The notes: generated by a model not told the origin, from the sequence alone. 64,000 nt of DNA from Candidatus Poribacteria bacterium (GCA_028819845.1 JAPPKS010000013.1:33306-97305), one strand, 5' to 3'. Shown: positions 28,069 through 37,896, counted from the stretch's first letter. A program made the numbers and translations.

Positions 28069-29823
28069 TTAAACATCAGCAATACGAACTGCTTTATTCC
28101 TTCTCCGCCTCTTCTTTGACTTTTTCGAAGTCGGAGCGATCCGCGGCTTTTCATGTTCCTGTTTGGCACCCTTTGGTAGCTGTTTCCCATGCGCAGCCGT
28201 CTTTTCCTGCGTTGTTATCCCCTTCTCCAATCGAACATGGGCTTCATATTCAGCGTAAGTCCCGATGAATTGCTTAGCTGTGCCGTTCTCAAAAACTACC
28301 AGTTTGGTGGCGAGTTTGTTCAGAAAGTAGCGATCGTGGGAGATTATCAGGATTGTTGCGGGATACGCCGCCAAGGCTTCCTCAAGCACTTCACGAGATG
28401 GGATGTCGAGATGGTTAGTCGGTTCATCAAGAAGAAGCACATTCGCATTTTCCATGAGCAACTTAGCTAGCATAACGCGGCTCTGTTCGCCGCCGCTGAG
28501 ATCGCCAACCCGCTTGAACACTGAATCACCGGAAAACAGGAATTTTCCAAGGTAATTGCGAATCTCTCCTTGGGTGTGCGTTGGGCGCAACTCCCAAATC
28601 TCGTCGATTACGGTGTTCGCTGGATTCAGCCCTCCCAGTTCCTGATCGTAATATCCGAACTGAAGATTGTGCCCTGTCTTTAGATTTCCCGTGGTCGGCT
28701 GTTCCTGATTGAGAATCAGTCGGAAAAGCGTTGTCTTTCCAACCCCATTCGGTCCAATGACTCCGATGACATCTTCACGGTGCGCTTCAAAGTACAAGTT
28801 TTCAAAAATTGACACACCTCCATATCGTTTGCCCAAATTCTCGCATTGTAAAATGTCATTTCCGCCGCGCTCAGCCAGCGTGAAGTTGAGGTTCATTTTT
28901 GGTGTTTTGGTATGGGGCTTTTCGATTCGCTCTAACCGATTCAATAGTTTCTGCCGCCCTTTCGCTTCGCGTGTGCGTTGCCCAGCGATGTTACGTTGAA
29001 TAAACTCTTCCTCGTGAGCGATGTGCCGTTGCTGTTTTTTATACTCGCGTTCTTGGGTCAAAGTCTCGAGGTTTTTGGTTTCGAGATACTTGGTGTAATT
29101 TCCGCGGTACGTCTTAATCTTGTGATTATGGAGTTCCACAATTTTTCCAACAACGCGATCCAAAAAATAGCGGTCGTGTGAGATGACGATTGCCGCTCCT
29201 TGGTATTCAGTATTCAGGAAATATTCCAACCACTCAATCGCCTTGATGTCAAGATGGTTGGTTGGTTCATCAAGAAGGAGTAGATCGGGCGCTTCAAGCA
29301 GCAATTTAGCTAGTGCGGCTCGGCTTTTCTGGCCACCGCTCAAAATACCGCATCTTAGGTGAAAATCAGCATCACAGAACCCTAGCCCTCCCAGCGTTTT
29401 GTTAATCCGGTGCTCATAGCCGTAACCGCCGATGTTTTCATGCTGTTCCTGCATCCGGGCATATTCCTCTAATATCACCGGGTTATTCCTGTCGTCCTCC
29501 AGCCGTTCGCTTAACAAGAGAAGCCGATCTTCCAGATCTCGCTGTGCTTGAAATACCTTCAGCATCTCCTGGCGTAACGTACAGTCGGGATGTAAGTCGG
29601 TCTCTTGGCTGAGGTACCCAATCCTTGTCTTTTTCCCATGAACGACCATCCCTCGAAAATCTGGGATTAAACCCGATATAATTGAAATTAACGTGGTTTT
29701 ACCGCTGCCGTTCGGACCAATGAGTCCGATCCGATCCCGATGTTCAATTGATAGAGATATATCATCAAGGATGAGGTAAGGGTCATACGATTTTGTGACG
29801 TGTTCCAATCTGACTAAAGACAT
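28069..29823 (-). CDS. ABC-F family ATP-binding cassette protein
   Basis: Soluble protein with two ABC domains and no membrane segments, 584 residues, expected to act on ribosomes. Domain 1 has Walker A GPNGSGKTTL (around residue 37), signature ILSGGQKSR and Walker B LLLLDEPTNHLD. The charged inter-domain linker (residues about 240-300) fits the P-site tRNA interaction motif. Domain 2 has GPNGVGKTTLF, LSGGEQSR and LLLLDEPTNHLD. The C-terminal tail is very basic (SKKSKKRRRRNK). The closest functional classes are Uup- or EttA-like translation factors; resistance roles exist in the family but nothing here shows one. Confidence 0.93.
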   Translation of the reverse strand: MSLVRLEHVTKSYDPYLILDDISLSIEHRDRIGLIGPNGSGKTTLISIISGLIPDFRGMVVHGKKTRIGYLSQETDLHPDCTLRQEMLKVFQAQRDLEDRLLLLSERLEDDRNNPVILEEYARMQEQHENIGGYGYEHRINKTLGGLGFCDADFHLRCGILSGGQKSRAALAKLLLEAPDLLLLDEPTNHLDIKAIEWLEYFLNTEYQGAAIVISHDRYFLDRVVGKIVELHNHKIKTYRGNYTKYLETKNLETLTQEREYKKQQRHIAHEEEFIQRNIAGQRTREAKGRQKLLNRLERIEKPHTKTPKMNLNFTLAERGGNDILQCENLGKRYGGVSIFENLYFEAHREDVIGVIGPNGVGKTTLFRLILNQEQPTTGNLKTGHNLQFGYYDQELGGLNPANTVIDEIWELRPTHTQGEIRNYLGKFLFSGDSVFKRVGDLSGGEQSRVMLAKLLMENANVLLLDEPTNHLDIPSREVLEEALAAYPATILIISHDRYFLNKLATKLVVFENGTAKQFIGTYAEYEAHVRLEKGITTQEKTAAHGKQLPKGAKQEHEKPRIAPTSKKSKKRRRRNKAVRIADV

Positions 29824-29954
29824 GATAAGCGTTTCACTTGAAATTAGGTTTCTGCGCTTGATGTTGCAGCGGCAACATTAGGTTGAGCGAAGATTGACTT
29901 TCTCCGAAAAACTGTGATACCATTCCGAAATATTGTCTCTAAAGGACGTAAAAA

Positions 29955-30908
29955 ATGTCCATCGGAAATTATCTCTATCTGACAAGTGTCCCCAATCAAG
30001 AGGCAGAGCTGGTAAACGCTGAATCCGCGATTTTAACGGGTCACGCCCCAAATGCTTGCGGGATAACAATCTCAGAAAGATGTGTTGATGTCACACGCGG
30101 CGCCTATGTGAAGTCTTGCATGGAAATTCTGTTCGAAGGAGAAGATATCCCAGAGGTTTGCGAACAGATAGAAACCTCAGGATTATACGCTGAAGATTTT
30201 CGTGTGTCGGTCGTCAAACGACCGCGCCGTCTGGCAGTGGACACAATGAAAATCGCTCATCTCATTGGCGGAGTCATTGAGGGTGCAGTGTGTTTGGCAC
30301 GACCGCGAGTGGTGTTTTTGGCCGTAATCACGAATGAAAAAGTCTGGTTGGGAAGGCTTTTGTCTGAATCGGACGGCTGGTGGCTTGTCCACCGAAAGCG
30401 TCCGTACATGACATCAAGCGCGCTTCCAACAAAACTCGCAAGAGCGATTGTCAACCTGATTGCCGACCCTTGCGACCGGCTTGTTGATCCGTGCTGCGGA
30501 ACAGGTACAATTGTGTTAGAAGCCGCGCACATGGGGATTCGGGTCGTTGGGTATGACATCAATCCCAAGATGGTCAAGGCAACGCAGGGGAATTTGGCGC
30601 ATTACAATTTGGACGCCAGTGTTTTACTCGGCGATGCGCGTCAAATTAGCGAGCCGTTTGACGCCTTAGCGGCGAACCTACCTTACGGTATTATGCTGGA
30701 TCGCACCCCGGTACAAGACCGGGAGATTTTGCAGAATCTCAATAACGTAGCGCCCAAAGCTGTGTTTGTTGCAATCCAAGACCTAAGCAAACCGCTTGAA
30801 GATTTGGGGTATCGAGTTCGACAGATTGTGCACGCTCCCAAACAAAACATGGTGCGACGAATCTATATCACGGACACTGGATTTACGAGTAGAAGCATTG
30901 GAGAGTGA
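29955..30908 (+). CDS. TRM11/TrmG10-like RNA methyltransferase
   Basis: S-adenosylmethionine-dependent methyltransferase, 317 residues. The N-terminal half (about 1-150) is consistent with a THUMP-like RNA-binding region. The catalytic part begins with HRKRPYMTSSALPTKLARAIVNL and has motif I LVDPCCGTGTIVLEA and the amine-methylating motif ANLPYG. This arrangement is that of tRNA guanosine-2-N-methyltransferases (Trm11/TrmG10). Substrate and position are inferred. It diverges from the ABC-F gene across a short AT-rich gap. A dispersed repeat follows the stop codon. Confidence 0.82.
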   Translation: MSIGNYLYLTSVPNQEAELVNAESAILTGHAPNACGITISERCVDVTRGAYVKSCMEILFEGEDIPEVCEQIETSGLYAEDFRVSVVKRPRRLAVDTMKIAHLIGGVIEGAVCLARPRVVFLAVITNEKVWLGRLLSESDGWWLVHRKRPYMTSSALPTKLARAIVNLIADPCDRLVDPCCGTGTIVLEAAHMGIRVVGYDINPKMVKATQGNLAHYNLDASVLLGDARQISEPFDALAANLPYGIMLDRTPVQDREILQNLNNVAPKAVFVAIQDLSKPLEDLGYRVRQIVHAPKQNMVRRIYITDTGFTSRSIGE

Positions 30909-30920
30909 TGCGTGGAAAGT

Positions 30921-30988
30921 TAAGACTATCACACTCACTATCCGTAGGATTTATTTATTAGCTCAGTTGACCGCTCAACCCAACCTAC
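30921..30988. repeat. Dispersed intergenic repeat ending in AACCCAACCTAC
   Basis: The unit runs from an ACTATC-CACTCACTATNCG block to GCTCAGTTGACCGCTCAACCCAACCTAC. Related copies occur at 41381-41416, 44682-44730 and 62814-62867, with the arm AACCCAAC shared by others. It sits between convergent genes. Confidence 0.65.
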
Positions 30989-31035
30989 ATTAACCAGATA
31001 GCGTGTCACCGAGCAGTTACGGAAAGACAGCGAAT

Positions 31036-31812
31036 TTATTCGTCGGCGCCGCGATACATTTCCTGCATCACTTCGCAGATATCTGGAGCATCTGCGAGGT
31101 ATTGATTCTCTACCAGTTCTTTAAACTCATTGGGAATGCCGTGCAGCGCCTCGGCGATGGGACCTGCAATTGCGGCGAGCGTGTCGGCATCGCCGCCCAG
31201 CGAAATTGCATTACGCACTGCGTCTTCAAAACTCTCAGATTCCAGTGCACATGTGATTGCCTCCGGCACCGTTCCCTGACAGGTCTCGTCAAAAGAATAA
31301 CCGGGACGGATATCGTCCACGGTTCGGCTCAGGTCGTAGCCGTATTTGATAGCGATAGTTCGGCGAATGTCGGTTGTTGTCTCCCCTTGATACGCGAGCC
31401 AGATAGCGTGTGTTGTTGCCCGTGCGCCCTTCATCCCTTCTAGATGGTTGTGAGTGATTCCCGTCACACTGTCGGCGGCATTTAGGGCAGCGTCAAGGTC
31501 GCCTCGGTTGAGGAAAGCGGAAGGCGAGACGCGCATTGCGGCTCCGTTGCCGTAACTTTCATAGGGTTCTGGTTCCCAATAAATCCACTGACCAAAAAAT
31601 CCTCCGTATCCACGGCCCGGATGCCTGCGGCACCACTCCTGCATCGACTGCGCTGGTGGGAGGTTATTCATCAAGATATGAGCAACAGCCGCCGTGCAAA
31701 CCGAATCATCTGTGAAATCGCATTGCGGGTCGAAGAATGAAAATTCTTTGGTTTTTATACGGTTCCACTCGTAAATTGATCCGACAATGTCGCCAATAAT
31801 CGCACCTAGCAT
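31036..31812 (-). CDS. ADP-ribosylglycohydrolase (DraG/ARH family)
   Basis: Removes ADP-ribose from proteins or nucleic acids. It has 258 residues starting MLGAIIGDIVGSIYE. The metal-binding motifs are intact: FTDDSVCTAA near residue 34 and SLGGDADTLAAIAGPIAEAL near residue 207, with GNGAAMRVSPSAF between them. GGAGGAG precedes ATG 31812. It follows the GcvH-like gene by 27 bases on the same strand, so the two are almost certainly cotranscribed. In some pathogens an operon couples GcvH-like proteins with ADP-ribosylation enzymes (sirtuin/macrodomain), which makes this pairing notable. A direct link here is inference. Confidence 0.93.
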   Translation of the reverse strand: MLGAIIGDIVGSIYEWNRIKTKEFSFFDPQCDFTDDSVCTAAVAHILMNNLPPAQSMQEWCRRHPGRGYGGFFGQWIYWEPEPYESYGNGAAMRVSPSAFLNRGDLDAALNAADSVTGITHNHLEGMKGARATTHAIWLAYQGETTTDIRRTIAIKYGYDLSRTVDDIRPGYSFDETCQGTVPEAITCALESESFEDAVRNAISLGGDADTLAAIAGPIAEALHGIPNEFKELVENQYLADAPDICEVMQEMYRGADE

Positions 31813-31839
31813 ATCTCCTCCAGGTTACATTCAGTGTCT

Positions 31840-32274
31840 TTAATTCTCCTCTTCATCGTAAAAATCTGTTTCGCCAACGTATTCATCGTCTTCGAGTTCG
31901 TCTTCCTCCTCGTACTCTTCGTATTCATCGGACCCCATCAAGATATCGAGTTCTCTAGGTCCCTCTATAGTCATCTTACAGATCCAACCATCTCCCTCCG
32001 GCGAACGATTGATTAGATCTGGATTATCTTCAAGGGCGACGTTCACCTCGATAATTTCCCCTGTAACTGGGGCATACACGGGAAAAGTACCTCCGTCGGC
32101 AACTTCAATCCTGCCAAATGTGTCTTCCTGCTCAAGTTCGTCTCCAACCAACGGAAGTTCCACAAATACAATGTCGCCATAGGCCTGTTGGGCACGTTCG
32201 GTGATGCCAACAACCCCTTCTGAGTTAATAACCTCAATCCATTCATGTGTGGTCGTATATTTTACTTCACTCAC
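31840..32274 (-). CDS. GcvH-like protein lacking the lipoyl lysine, with acidic tail
   Basis: A 144-residue protein with the hybrid-barrel fold of glycine cleavage H protein: YTTTHEWIEVINSEGVVGITERAQQAYGDIVFVELP, then FGRIEVADGGTFPVYAPVTGEIIEVN and DGWICKM. In true H proteins the turn holds ESVKAAS with the lipoylated lysine. Here the aligned position is Gly61 (EVADGGTF), so it cannot carry lipoate there. The last 30 residues are almost wholly Asp, Glu and Tyr (YEEYEEEDELEDDEY). No gcvT or gcvP is nearby. GTG 32274 has GGGAGG upstream. It is not a normal glycine-cleavage carrier; a scaffold or regulated binding protein is possible. It heads an operon with the ADP-ribosylglycohydrolase. Confidence 0.9.
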   Translation of the reverse strand: MSEVKYTTTHEWIEVINSEGVVGITERAQQAYGDIVFVELPLVGDELEQEDTFGRIEVADGGTFPVYAPVTGEIIEVNVALEDNPDLINRSPEGDGWICKMTIEGPRELDILMGSDEYEEYEEEDELEDDEYVGETDFYDEEEN

Positions 32275-32509
32275 GGTTCAGCCTCCCGAAGTTCCAAATC
32301 CCCAGTATTCACGTATTTTTTACGGGGTAGATAACTTCAATACCTGAACGGATGTTCTGCTTATGCTGAAATATGTCCTCATGGTAGCGTATTCAATTTG
32401 CTTTCGTGCAATGTCTTTTTGCTATGCGGTGCAAAATAAATAAACCATCGCCTGTCTTTTGAGATAACACCATTGTGAAAATCCCTCCGAGTCGCATTCC
32501 GCTGTCGCG

Positions 32510-33172
32510 CTAGTATTTGGCGGCAAACACTGCGAGTTTCCCAGGGTTTTCCCATGCGAGCTGAACGCCAGAAAAACCCGCTTCTCGAAGCAACCGGTTC
32601 TGGGTCGCTACAGAAAGCGTAATGTCGTAGTTCCATTCAGCACGATTTCCACCGGGGAGATTGGAGATCCATCGGTTGAACCAATATAAGGTCTCAATTT
32701 CACCGTCAGGAGAATTCGACTGATCGCCCTCAATGTACAAGCCGGTGGGACGCAGCGCATTTCTCACTTTTTTGTAGACGCGAACCTTCTGCTCGGGTGG
32801 TAGATGGTGCATGGTAAGGGTTGAGATTGCATAGTCATATTCGTCCTCACCCAGTGGCAGGTCGAGTAACGACCCTTGAACGAGTTTCAATTGAGCGGCA
32901 ACACTGTCAAACTTAGACTTCAGTTGCTCAAGCATTTTGGGAGCCAGGTCAATTGCAGTTACCTTAGCATTAGGGGCTTTGGCAAAAACGAATTCGAGTT
33001 GTATGCCAGTGCCGCAACCAAGATCCAGAATGTCCACCTCTGCTTGAGTCATTGGGATTGGACACGCAACAGCTTGGTAAAACGGGTCATCTGACTCGAC
33101 ACCGAACTTCTTGTCCCATATGTCGGCAGTGTCATTGAAGCATCCGTACAGTTCCTCAATACCGTCGCACAT
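32510..33172 (-). CDS. Class I SAM-dependent methyltransferase
   Basis: A 220-residue protein of the Methyltransf_25/11 type, with motif I VDILDLGCGTGIQLEF, VTAIDLAPKMLEQL, and DYAISTLTMHHLPPEQKVRVYKKVRNAL. ATG 33172 is the first standard start. In-frame coding-like sequence (TYEANKVDEEFLRRKEELRI...DDVPEW) continues upstream to an ATA at 33280, which has AAGAGGAG seven bases before it. The true protein may be 36 residues longer and start at that ATA. The substrate is unknown. It is transcribed toward the GcvH-like gene, 235 bases away. Confidence 0.85.
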   Translation of the reverse strand: MCDGIEELYGCFNDTADIWDKKFGVESDDPFYQAVACPIPMTQAEVDILDLGCGTGIQLEFVFAKAPNAKVTAIDLAPKMLEQLKSKFDSVAAQLKLVQGSLLDLPLGEDEYDYAISTLTMHHLPPEQKVRVYKKVRNALRPTGLYIEGDQSNSPDGEIETLYWFNRWISNLPGGNRAEWNYDITLSVATQNRLLREAGFSGVQLAWENPGKLAVFAAKY

Positions 33173-33348
33173 CCACTCTGGAACGTCATCACCAGCTGGT
33201 CCCGGCGCGATACGGAGCTCCTCTTTCCTCCGCAGAAACTCCTCGTCTACTTTGTTCGCCTCGTACGTTTGATTAGTTATGGTAATGCTCCTCTTAGCTC
33301 ATCTAGTATGTGTTATTCTTGCTTTGGTTCACATAGCTATAGTTCTTT

Positions 33349-34461
33349 TCAGTGACTCCGACCGATTGAAAAATAATACACCGATTGTCCTCGATCGATT
33401 CGTATTTGCTCCGAGGTATTGGCTTGAGGTTTAATCTGAGGCATGTAGGCAGCGTTGATATTCATCGTTCCCAGATTCATCCCCATTCCGACGGTCAATC
33501 CTTCCATTTTCCAAAGGCGGTATTCAACTTCAGTATCTTCTGTCTCAAGATTGAATATCGAACCAATCCGGTTTTCGGTATGGCGCAGATAGCCGATTCG
33601 ACCTGCAATACGCCCACGATACCACACTTCTGCCCCGAAGCCGGTACGGATGCCGTCTTCAAAGGGGGGATTGAGATCGAACGCAACGTGCACGGTGACA
33701 TCTTTATGATGCCGCTGATAGGCTGCACCAAACAGCACATCACGGCGAATTTTATCTGGTATCGAATCATCAGAGAAGGACAAACCGTTGCTGAGATTTC
33801 TGACTAGAATCCCAAATCGGAATTCTTTACCAACTTGTTGTATCGCCCCCAAGTTGTAAGCGTATCCGTGTCCGATGTGTCCTCGGTACTCAGACTCATG
33901 TACTTTAGATCTAATCCACTTCGCGTCTCCGCCGATAAACAATTCACCGATCAGGCGTTTTCCGTAACCAACTCCAATTGCTAGGTTATTCGCTGGGAAA
34001 TTGTTTGTGGATTTGCCAAGGTGGTTGACACGGCTAAACCGCCCTTCATATTCAAAGGTGACATCAAAACCGACGACACCGCCGTTATCCATGGGCTCAA
34101 TATAATTTATCGACTCAAACCCCGACGCGCGGAGGTCATACCGTCCATAATCTTCATGCCGTTCAACGTCATTCACTTTGGAAACCACCGCGACTGTGCG
34201 AGGGAATCTCGCGGCGTGGGCAACAAATCGATTGCCCTCAATTAAACTAATTCCCGCCGGATTACCATTCAGCGCATTTGCACCTGTAATCGAACCGACA
34301 AAGCTGCCGCCCATGCCCTGATGCGGCGCTGCGGTTAACCTCCGCAGAAATACGTCGGCTGCAGATTGAGCTGCGCCATTCACATCTGCCGCGGATGCTA
34401 GGTTGAATGCGTCCAAAAGACAAAACGCCAGAATGAAAATGTTAACCCGTTGGCATCTCAT
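33349..34461 (-). CDS. PorV/UPF0164-like outer-membrane beta-barrel protein
   Basis: An exported 370-residue protein with a signal peptide (residues 1-24, IFILAFCLLDAFNLASA). The N-terminal block QGMGGSFVGSITGANALNGNPAGISLIEGN matches the conserved opening of PorV/PorQ-type long barrels. The rest is alternating strands such as FGFDVTFEYEGRFSR-like segments, NNLAIGVGYGKRLIGELFIGG, and a strand-rich end YYFSIGRSH. Members act as outer-membrane channels or as anchors for secreted cargo. The cargo or ligand here is unknown. Confidence 0.75.
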   Translation of the reverse strand: MRCQRVNIFILAFCLLDAFNLASAADVNGAAQSAADVFLRRLTAAPHQGMGGSFVGSITGANALNGNPAGISLIEGNRFVAHAARFPRTVAVVSKVNDVERHEDYGRYDLRASGFESINYIEPMDNGGVVGFDVTFEYEGRFSRVNHLGKSTNNFPANNLAIGVGYGKRLIGELFIGGDAKWIRSKVHESEYRGHIGHGYAYNLGAIQQVGKEFRFGILVRNLSNGLSFSDDSIPDKIRRDVLFGAAYQRHHKDVTVHVAFDLNPPFEDGIRTGFGAEVWYRGRIAGRIGYLRHTENRIGSIFNLETEDTEVEYRLWKMEGLTVGMGMNLGTMNINAAYMPQIKPQANTSEQIRIDRGQSVYYFSIGRSH

Positions 34462-34718
34462 AACTATAGCAAAACCATAAATTTTTTATACACTGCGTTA
34501 GGTTCAGACTCCTAACCAATCCGGTATTTGTTCAATCCGCAGGCACGGCCGGAAACCGCGCCTACTTAGGTTAGAACTCTTATGTTAGGCGGTGTTTCTG
34601 ACTGCTCTTATGCAGTGCGAATGATCGCCTCACCTACTGAAAAGTGCGTAGACTCTACGAATTAATCGAAGAGTTGTATTGTCAAATCGGCAGTTGTTTA
34701 ATGGAATTCGTTATCAGA

Positions 34719-35150
34719 CTATTGCAATTCGCCCCAAAGGATGACATTTGCGACTGCGTAGTTGTCCGTATGCGCCAGCGTTACAAAGGTTTGGGACACA
34801 CCCAGTGAATCTGCATGTTGACGTGCCCTACCGTTCAGGATTAACTCCGGTTTGCCGAGTTCACCCGTGATGACTGACACATCGTGCCACCACATACCAG
34901 GCCTTAACCCGGTTCCAAGTGCCTTAAAGGCGGCCTCTTTCGCGGCAAATCTGGCAGCGAGCCTTTGATAGCGTATATCTGTGCCGCCGCAGTATTTTAT
35001 TTCTTCCGGCGTGTAAATCCGCCCCTCAAATCGGTCTCCCCACCGCGAACTCGCGACTCTAATTCGTGAGACTTCAACGATGTCGATTCCCACGCCTCGA
35101 ATCAATACAGGATTAGCGTAATTTGTGATGCTATTTAAAGCAGGCTTCAA
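34719..35150 (-). CDS. acpS: Holo-[acyl-carrier-protein] synthase
   Basis: Transfers 4'-phosphopantetheine from CoA to acyl carrier protein. The core GVGIDIVEVSRIR and RLAARFAAKEAAFKALGTG contains the magnesium-binding Asp and Glu, and VTLAHTDNYAVANVI closes the fold. TTG 35150 has TGAGGG at good spacing and gives 143 residues, about 15 more than usual; TTG 35105 would give the standard MIRGVGIDIVE start but lacks a ribosome binding site. It lies 11 bases after folP on the same strand, in an ftsH-folP-acpS run. Confidence 0.93.
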   Translation of the reverse strand: MKPALNSITNYANPVLIRGVGIDIVEVSRIRVASSRWGDRFEGRIYTPEEIKYCGGTDIRYQRLAARFAAKEAAFKALGTGLRPGMWWHDVSVITGELGKPELILNGRARQHADSLGVSQTFVTLAHTDNYAVANVILWGELQ

Positions 35151-35161
35151 ATTCTGGACCC

Positions 35162-36007
35162 TCAGGAAGAAATTGAATTTGCGCGGCGATAGATTGCGTC
35201 TGTCATTTGAGCAACTCGACGCATGGCTTTTACATTATGGACACGGACGACGTCTGCGCCTTGAGCAATTGCCCAAGCGACCGTAGCAGCGGTGCCTTCC
35301 ATCCGGTCATTGACTGGAAGATCAAGTATTTTGCCAATGAAAGATTTGTTGGAGGTACCAATTAGGATGGGCTTATTCAAGGGTTGAAAATCACGAAGCC
35401 GGCGTAAAATTTCCAAATTATGTTCAGTGGTTTTCCCAAATCCGATGCCGGGATCAATTAAAATGCAATCCGGATGAATTCCATTTTTTTCTGCTTCCTC
35501 AATACGGTCTTGGAAGAATAGGCAAATCTCCGAGGTTACATTCTGGTAGGCGGGCGCGTGTTGCATTGTTCGAGGATTACCCTTCATGTGCATCAGGACT
35601 AATCCTGCGTGCATTTCGCTGATGACCGATGCCATGTCTGAATCGCCGTTTAGCGCCGAAATATCATTAACGATATGGGCTCCGGCTTGAAGCGTTAGGC
35701 GCGCGACATGCGCTTTGCAGGTGTCAATGGAAATGGGAACAGGGATTTCGCTTGCGAGCGCTTCAACAACTGGCAGGATGCGGGCGAGCTCTTCATTGGC
35801 GGAAATTGATAATGCGCCCGGTCGAGACGATTCGCCGCCGATATCAATGATATCCGCCCCATCCTTAACCATGCTTTTGGCATGGGCAATAGCACTATCA
35901 ACCTCAAAATAACGCCCGCTCTCTGAAAAGGAATCCGGCGTTACATTCAACACGCCCATAATAAGCGTGCGTTGTCCAAATACGAGTTGCTTTCCGCGGC
36001 ATTTCAT
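35162..36007 (-). CDS. folP: Dihydropteroate synthase
   Basis: Joins dihydropterin pyrophosphate with p-aminobenzoate in folate synthesis. It has 281 residues from ATG 36007 (MKCRGKQLVFGQR); TTG 36022 is an alternative start. Signatures are IMGVLNVTPDSFSESGRY, ADIIDIGGESSRPGA, HIVNDISALN and LIDPGIGFGKT. It begins within a few bases of the ftsH stop and is followed by acpS, so the three form an operon. The ftsH-folP order is a well-known bacterial arrangement. Confidence 0.95.
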   Translation of the reverse strand: MKCRGKQLVFGQRTLIMGVLNVTPDSFSESGRYFEVDSAIAHAKSMVKDGADIIDIGGESSRPGALSISANEELARILPVVEALASEIPVPISIDTCKAHVARLTLQAGAHIVNDISALNGDSDMASVISEMHAGLVLMHMKGNPRTMQHAPAYQNVTSEICLFFQDRIEEAEKNGIHPDCILIDPGIGFGKTTEHNLEILRRLRDFQPLNKPILIGTSNKSFIGKILDLPVNDRMEGTAATVAWAIAQGADVVRVHNVKAMRRVAQMTDAIYRRANSISS

Positions 36008-36024
36008 AGATTGCAGCGCCAATA

Positions 36025-37896
36025 TTAGGTAGTAGAAACCTGGTGGCGAGGCCCGAGAATTTCCTCAATCTCGTCGCCAATGAGCGTTTCCCTTTCTAAC
36101 AGAGCATCCGCAAGTTTTTTCAGCCCGTCAAGATTCGTCTCGATGAGATGCTTGGCTTGATTATAGCAACCTGTGATGATGTGATGAACGGCTTGATCGA
36201 TTTCAACGGCAGTTTTTTCGCTATAGTCTTTGTGGTGGGCGATTTCCTTGCCCAAAAAGACCTGTTCATCGCGCCTGCCGAAGGAAAGAGGTCCAAGTTC
36301 GCTCATTCCCCATTGCGTAACCATCTTACGCGCCAGATCCGTGGCTTGTTCGAAGTCATTTTGTGCGCCCGTGGTCAGCTCGCCAAAGATAAGTTCTTCA
36401 GCGACACGTCCGCCAAGCGCTGTGGTAATGCCGGCAATGAGATATTTTTTGCTGAAGTTACGGCGCTCTTCGAGCGGCAAACCCACCGAGACACCGAGTG
36501 CTCTCCCTCGTGGAATAATGGTAGATTTATAATGAGGGTCGTTGTCCGGAATGATATGCCGCAACAACGTGTGCCCCGCCTCATGATAAGCCGTAACCTG
36601 TTTGTCCTCTTCGCTAATGACTAGACTACGGCGTTCAGGCCCCATCATGACTCGGTCTTTGGCTTCATCAAAACAGCTCATGTCAACTGCATCTTTATCT
36701 TCCTTGGCTGCAAGCAGTGCAGCCTCGTTCACCATGTTTGCGATGTCGGCGCCTGAGAAGTATGGCGTTGCCCGCGCCAATATTTCTAAGTTTACATCCT
36801 CACCGACCTTAATCGGCGATGCAGCGTGCACTTTGAAAATTTCTTCGCGCCCTTTGATATCGGGGAGATCGACGACAATCTGGCGATCAAAACGCCCAGG
36901 ACGAAGTAAAGCAGGGTCTAACACATCCGGGCGGTTCGTCGCAGCAATGAGAATGACTCCTTCGGACATATCGAAGCCGTCCATTTCGACGAGCAGTTGG
37001 TTCAAGGTCTGTTCGCGCTCATCGTGTCCACCGCCGATGCCAGCGCCGCGATGCCTGCCTACAGCGTCGAGTTCGTCAATAAAGATGATGCACGGCGCAT
37101 TCTTTTTTCCAGTCTCGAAGAGGTCGCGCACGCGGGATGCACCGACACCTACGAACATCTCAACGAAATCAGATCCGCTGATGCTATAGAACGGGACGTT
37201 TGCTTCTCCAGCAACTGCACGCGCAAGCAAGGTTTTTCCTGTCCCCGGCGGTCCCATTAACAAAACGCCCATGGGGATACGCCCGCCGAGCCGCTGAAAT
37301 TTCTTCGAGTCCTTGAGGAATTCGATAACTTCTTCTAAGCCGTCCTTCGCCTCATCGCATCCTGCAACATCTGCGAATGTCCTCTTGGGTTGGTTTTCAG
37401 AGTGGAGCCGCGCGCGGCTTTTTCCGAACGATAAAGCCCGATTTCCGGTTCCTTGTACTTGCCTTGAAAGGAAAATCATAATCCCAATAAAAAGCATAAT
37501 TGGCAGTATTGATGTTAAAGAGATCATGATCCATTGCGGCATCTGCGACGGCGGTTCAACGTTGTACGGTATGCCCTGCTCCATCAATTTCTTTTCAAGT
37601 GGATACTCCGAATATATGTCGCGATAAATTCTGAATTCCCCTTTTGGATTTGCTTTTAATGGTGGGTTGTTGTCTTGCATAGCCCGCTCATTGAGTTGAC
37701 CTTTAATCCACTCCTTGCCAATCGTAATTTCGTCAAAATAAGTCCTGCCATCGCCGTTTTCGATGAGTTGATAGAATTCAGAGGTCTTCGGGTCATTTTT
37801 CACGTTATCAACGGGGTTGATAAGGCGCCACATTACAATGGTAACGATGGATGCCATGATTAGCCAAACCACTATGTTTTTTGCATTTTTGTTCAC
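36025..37896 (-). CDS. ftsH: ATP-dependent zinc metalloprotease FtsH
   Basis: Membrane-anchored AAA+ protease for quality control of membrane and regulatory proteins. It has 623 residues from GTG 37896. Two N-terminal membrane segments (about 7-24 and 122-142) flank a periplasmic domain. The AAA module has Walker [19 protein letters not shown], Walker [13 protein letters not shown] and the second region of homology around [21 protein letters not shown]. The protease site is [14 protein letters not shown], with the third zinc ligand in the later helical domain. It leads the ftsH-folP-acpS operon. Confidence 0.97.
   Translation of the reverse strand: MNKNAKNIVVWLIMASIVTIVMWRLINPVDNVKNDPKTSEFYQLIENGDGRTYFDEITIGKEWIKGQLNERAMQDNNPPLKANPKGEFRIYRDIYSEYPLEKKLMEQGIPYNVEPPSQMPQWIMISLTSILPIMLFIGIMIFLSRQVQGTGNRALSFGKSRARLHSENQPKRTFADVAGCDEAKDGLEEVIEFLKDSKKFQRLGGRIPMGVLLMGPPGTGKTLLARAVAGEANVPFYSISGSDFVEMFVGVGASRVRDLFETGKKNAPCIIFIDELDAVGRHRGAGIGGGHDEREQTLNQLLVEMDGFDMSEGVILIAATNRPDVLDPALLRPGRFDRQIVVDLPDIKGREEIFKVHAASPIKVGEDVNLEILARATPYFSGADIANMVNEAALLAAKEDKDAVDMSCFDEAKDRVMMGPERRSLVISEEDKQVTAYHEAGHTLLRHIIPDNDPHYKSTIIPRGRALGVSVGLPLEERRNFSKKYLIAGITTALGGRVAEELIFGELTTGAQNDFEQATDLARKMVTQWGMSELGPLSFGRRDEQVFLGKEIAHHKDYSEKTAVEIDQAVHHIITGCYNQAKHLIETNLDGLKKLADALLERETLIGDEIEEILGPRHQVSTT

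Noticed and set aside
31840..32274. Glycine cleavage H protein as a normal gcvH
   Set aside because: The lipoyl lysine is absent and no other glycine-cleavage gene is nearby, so the ordinary gcvH label is not justified.
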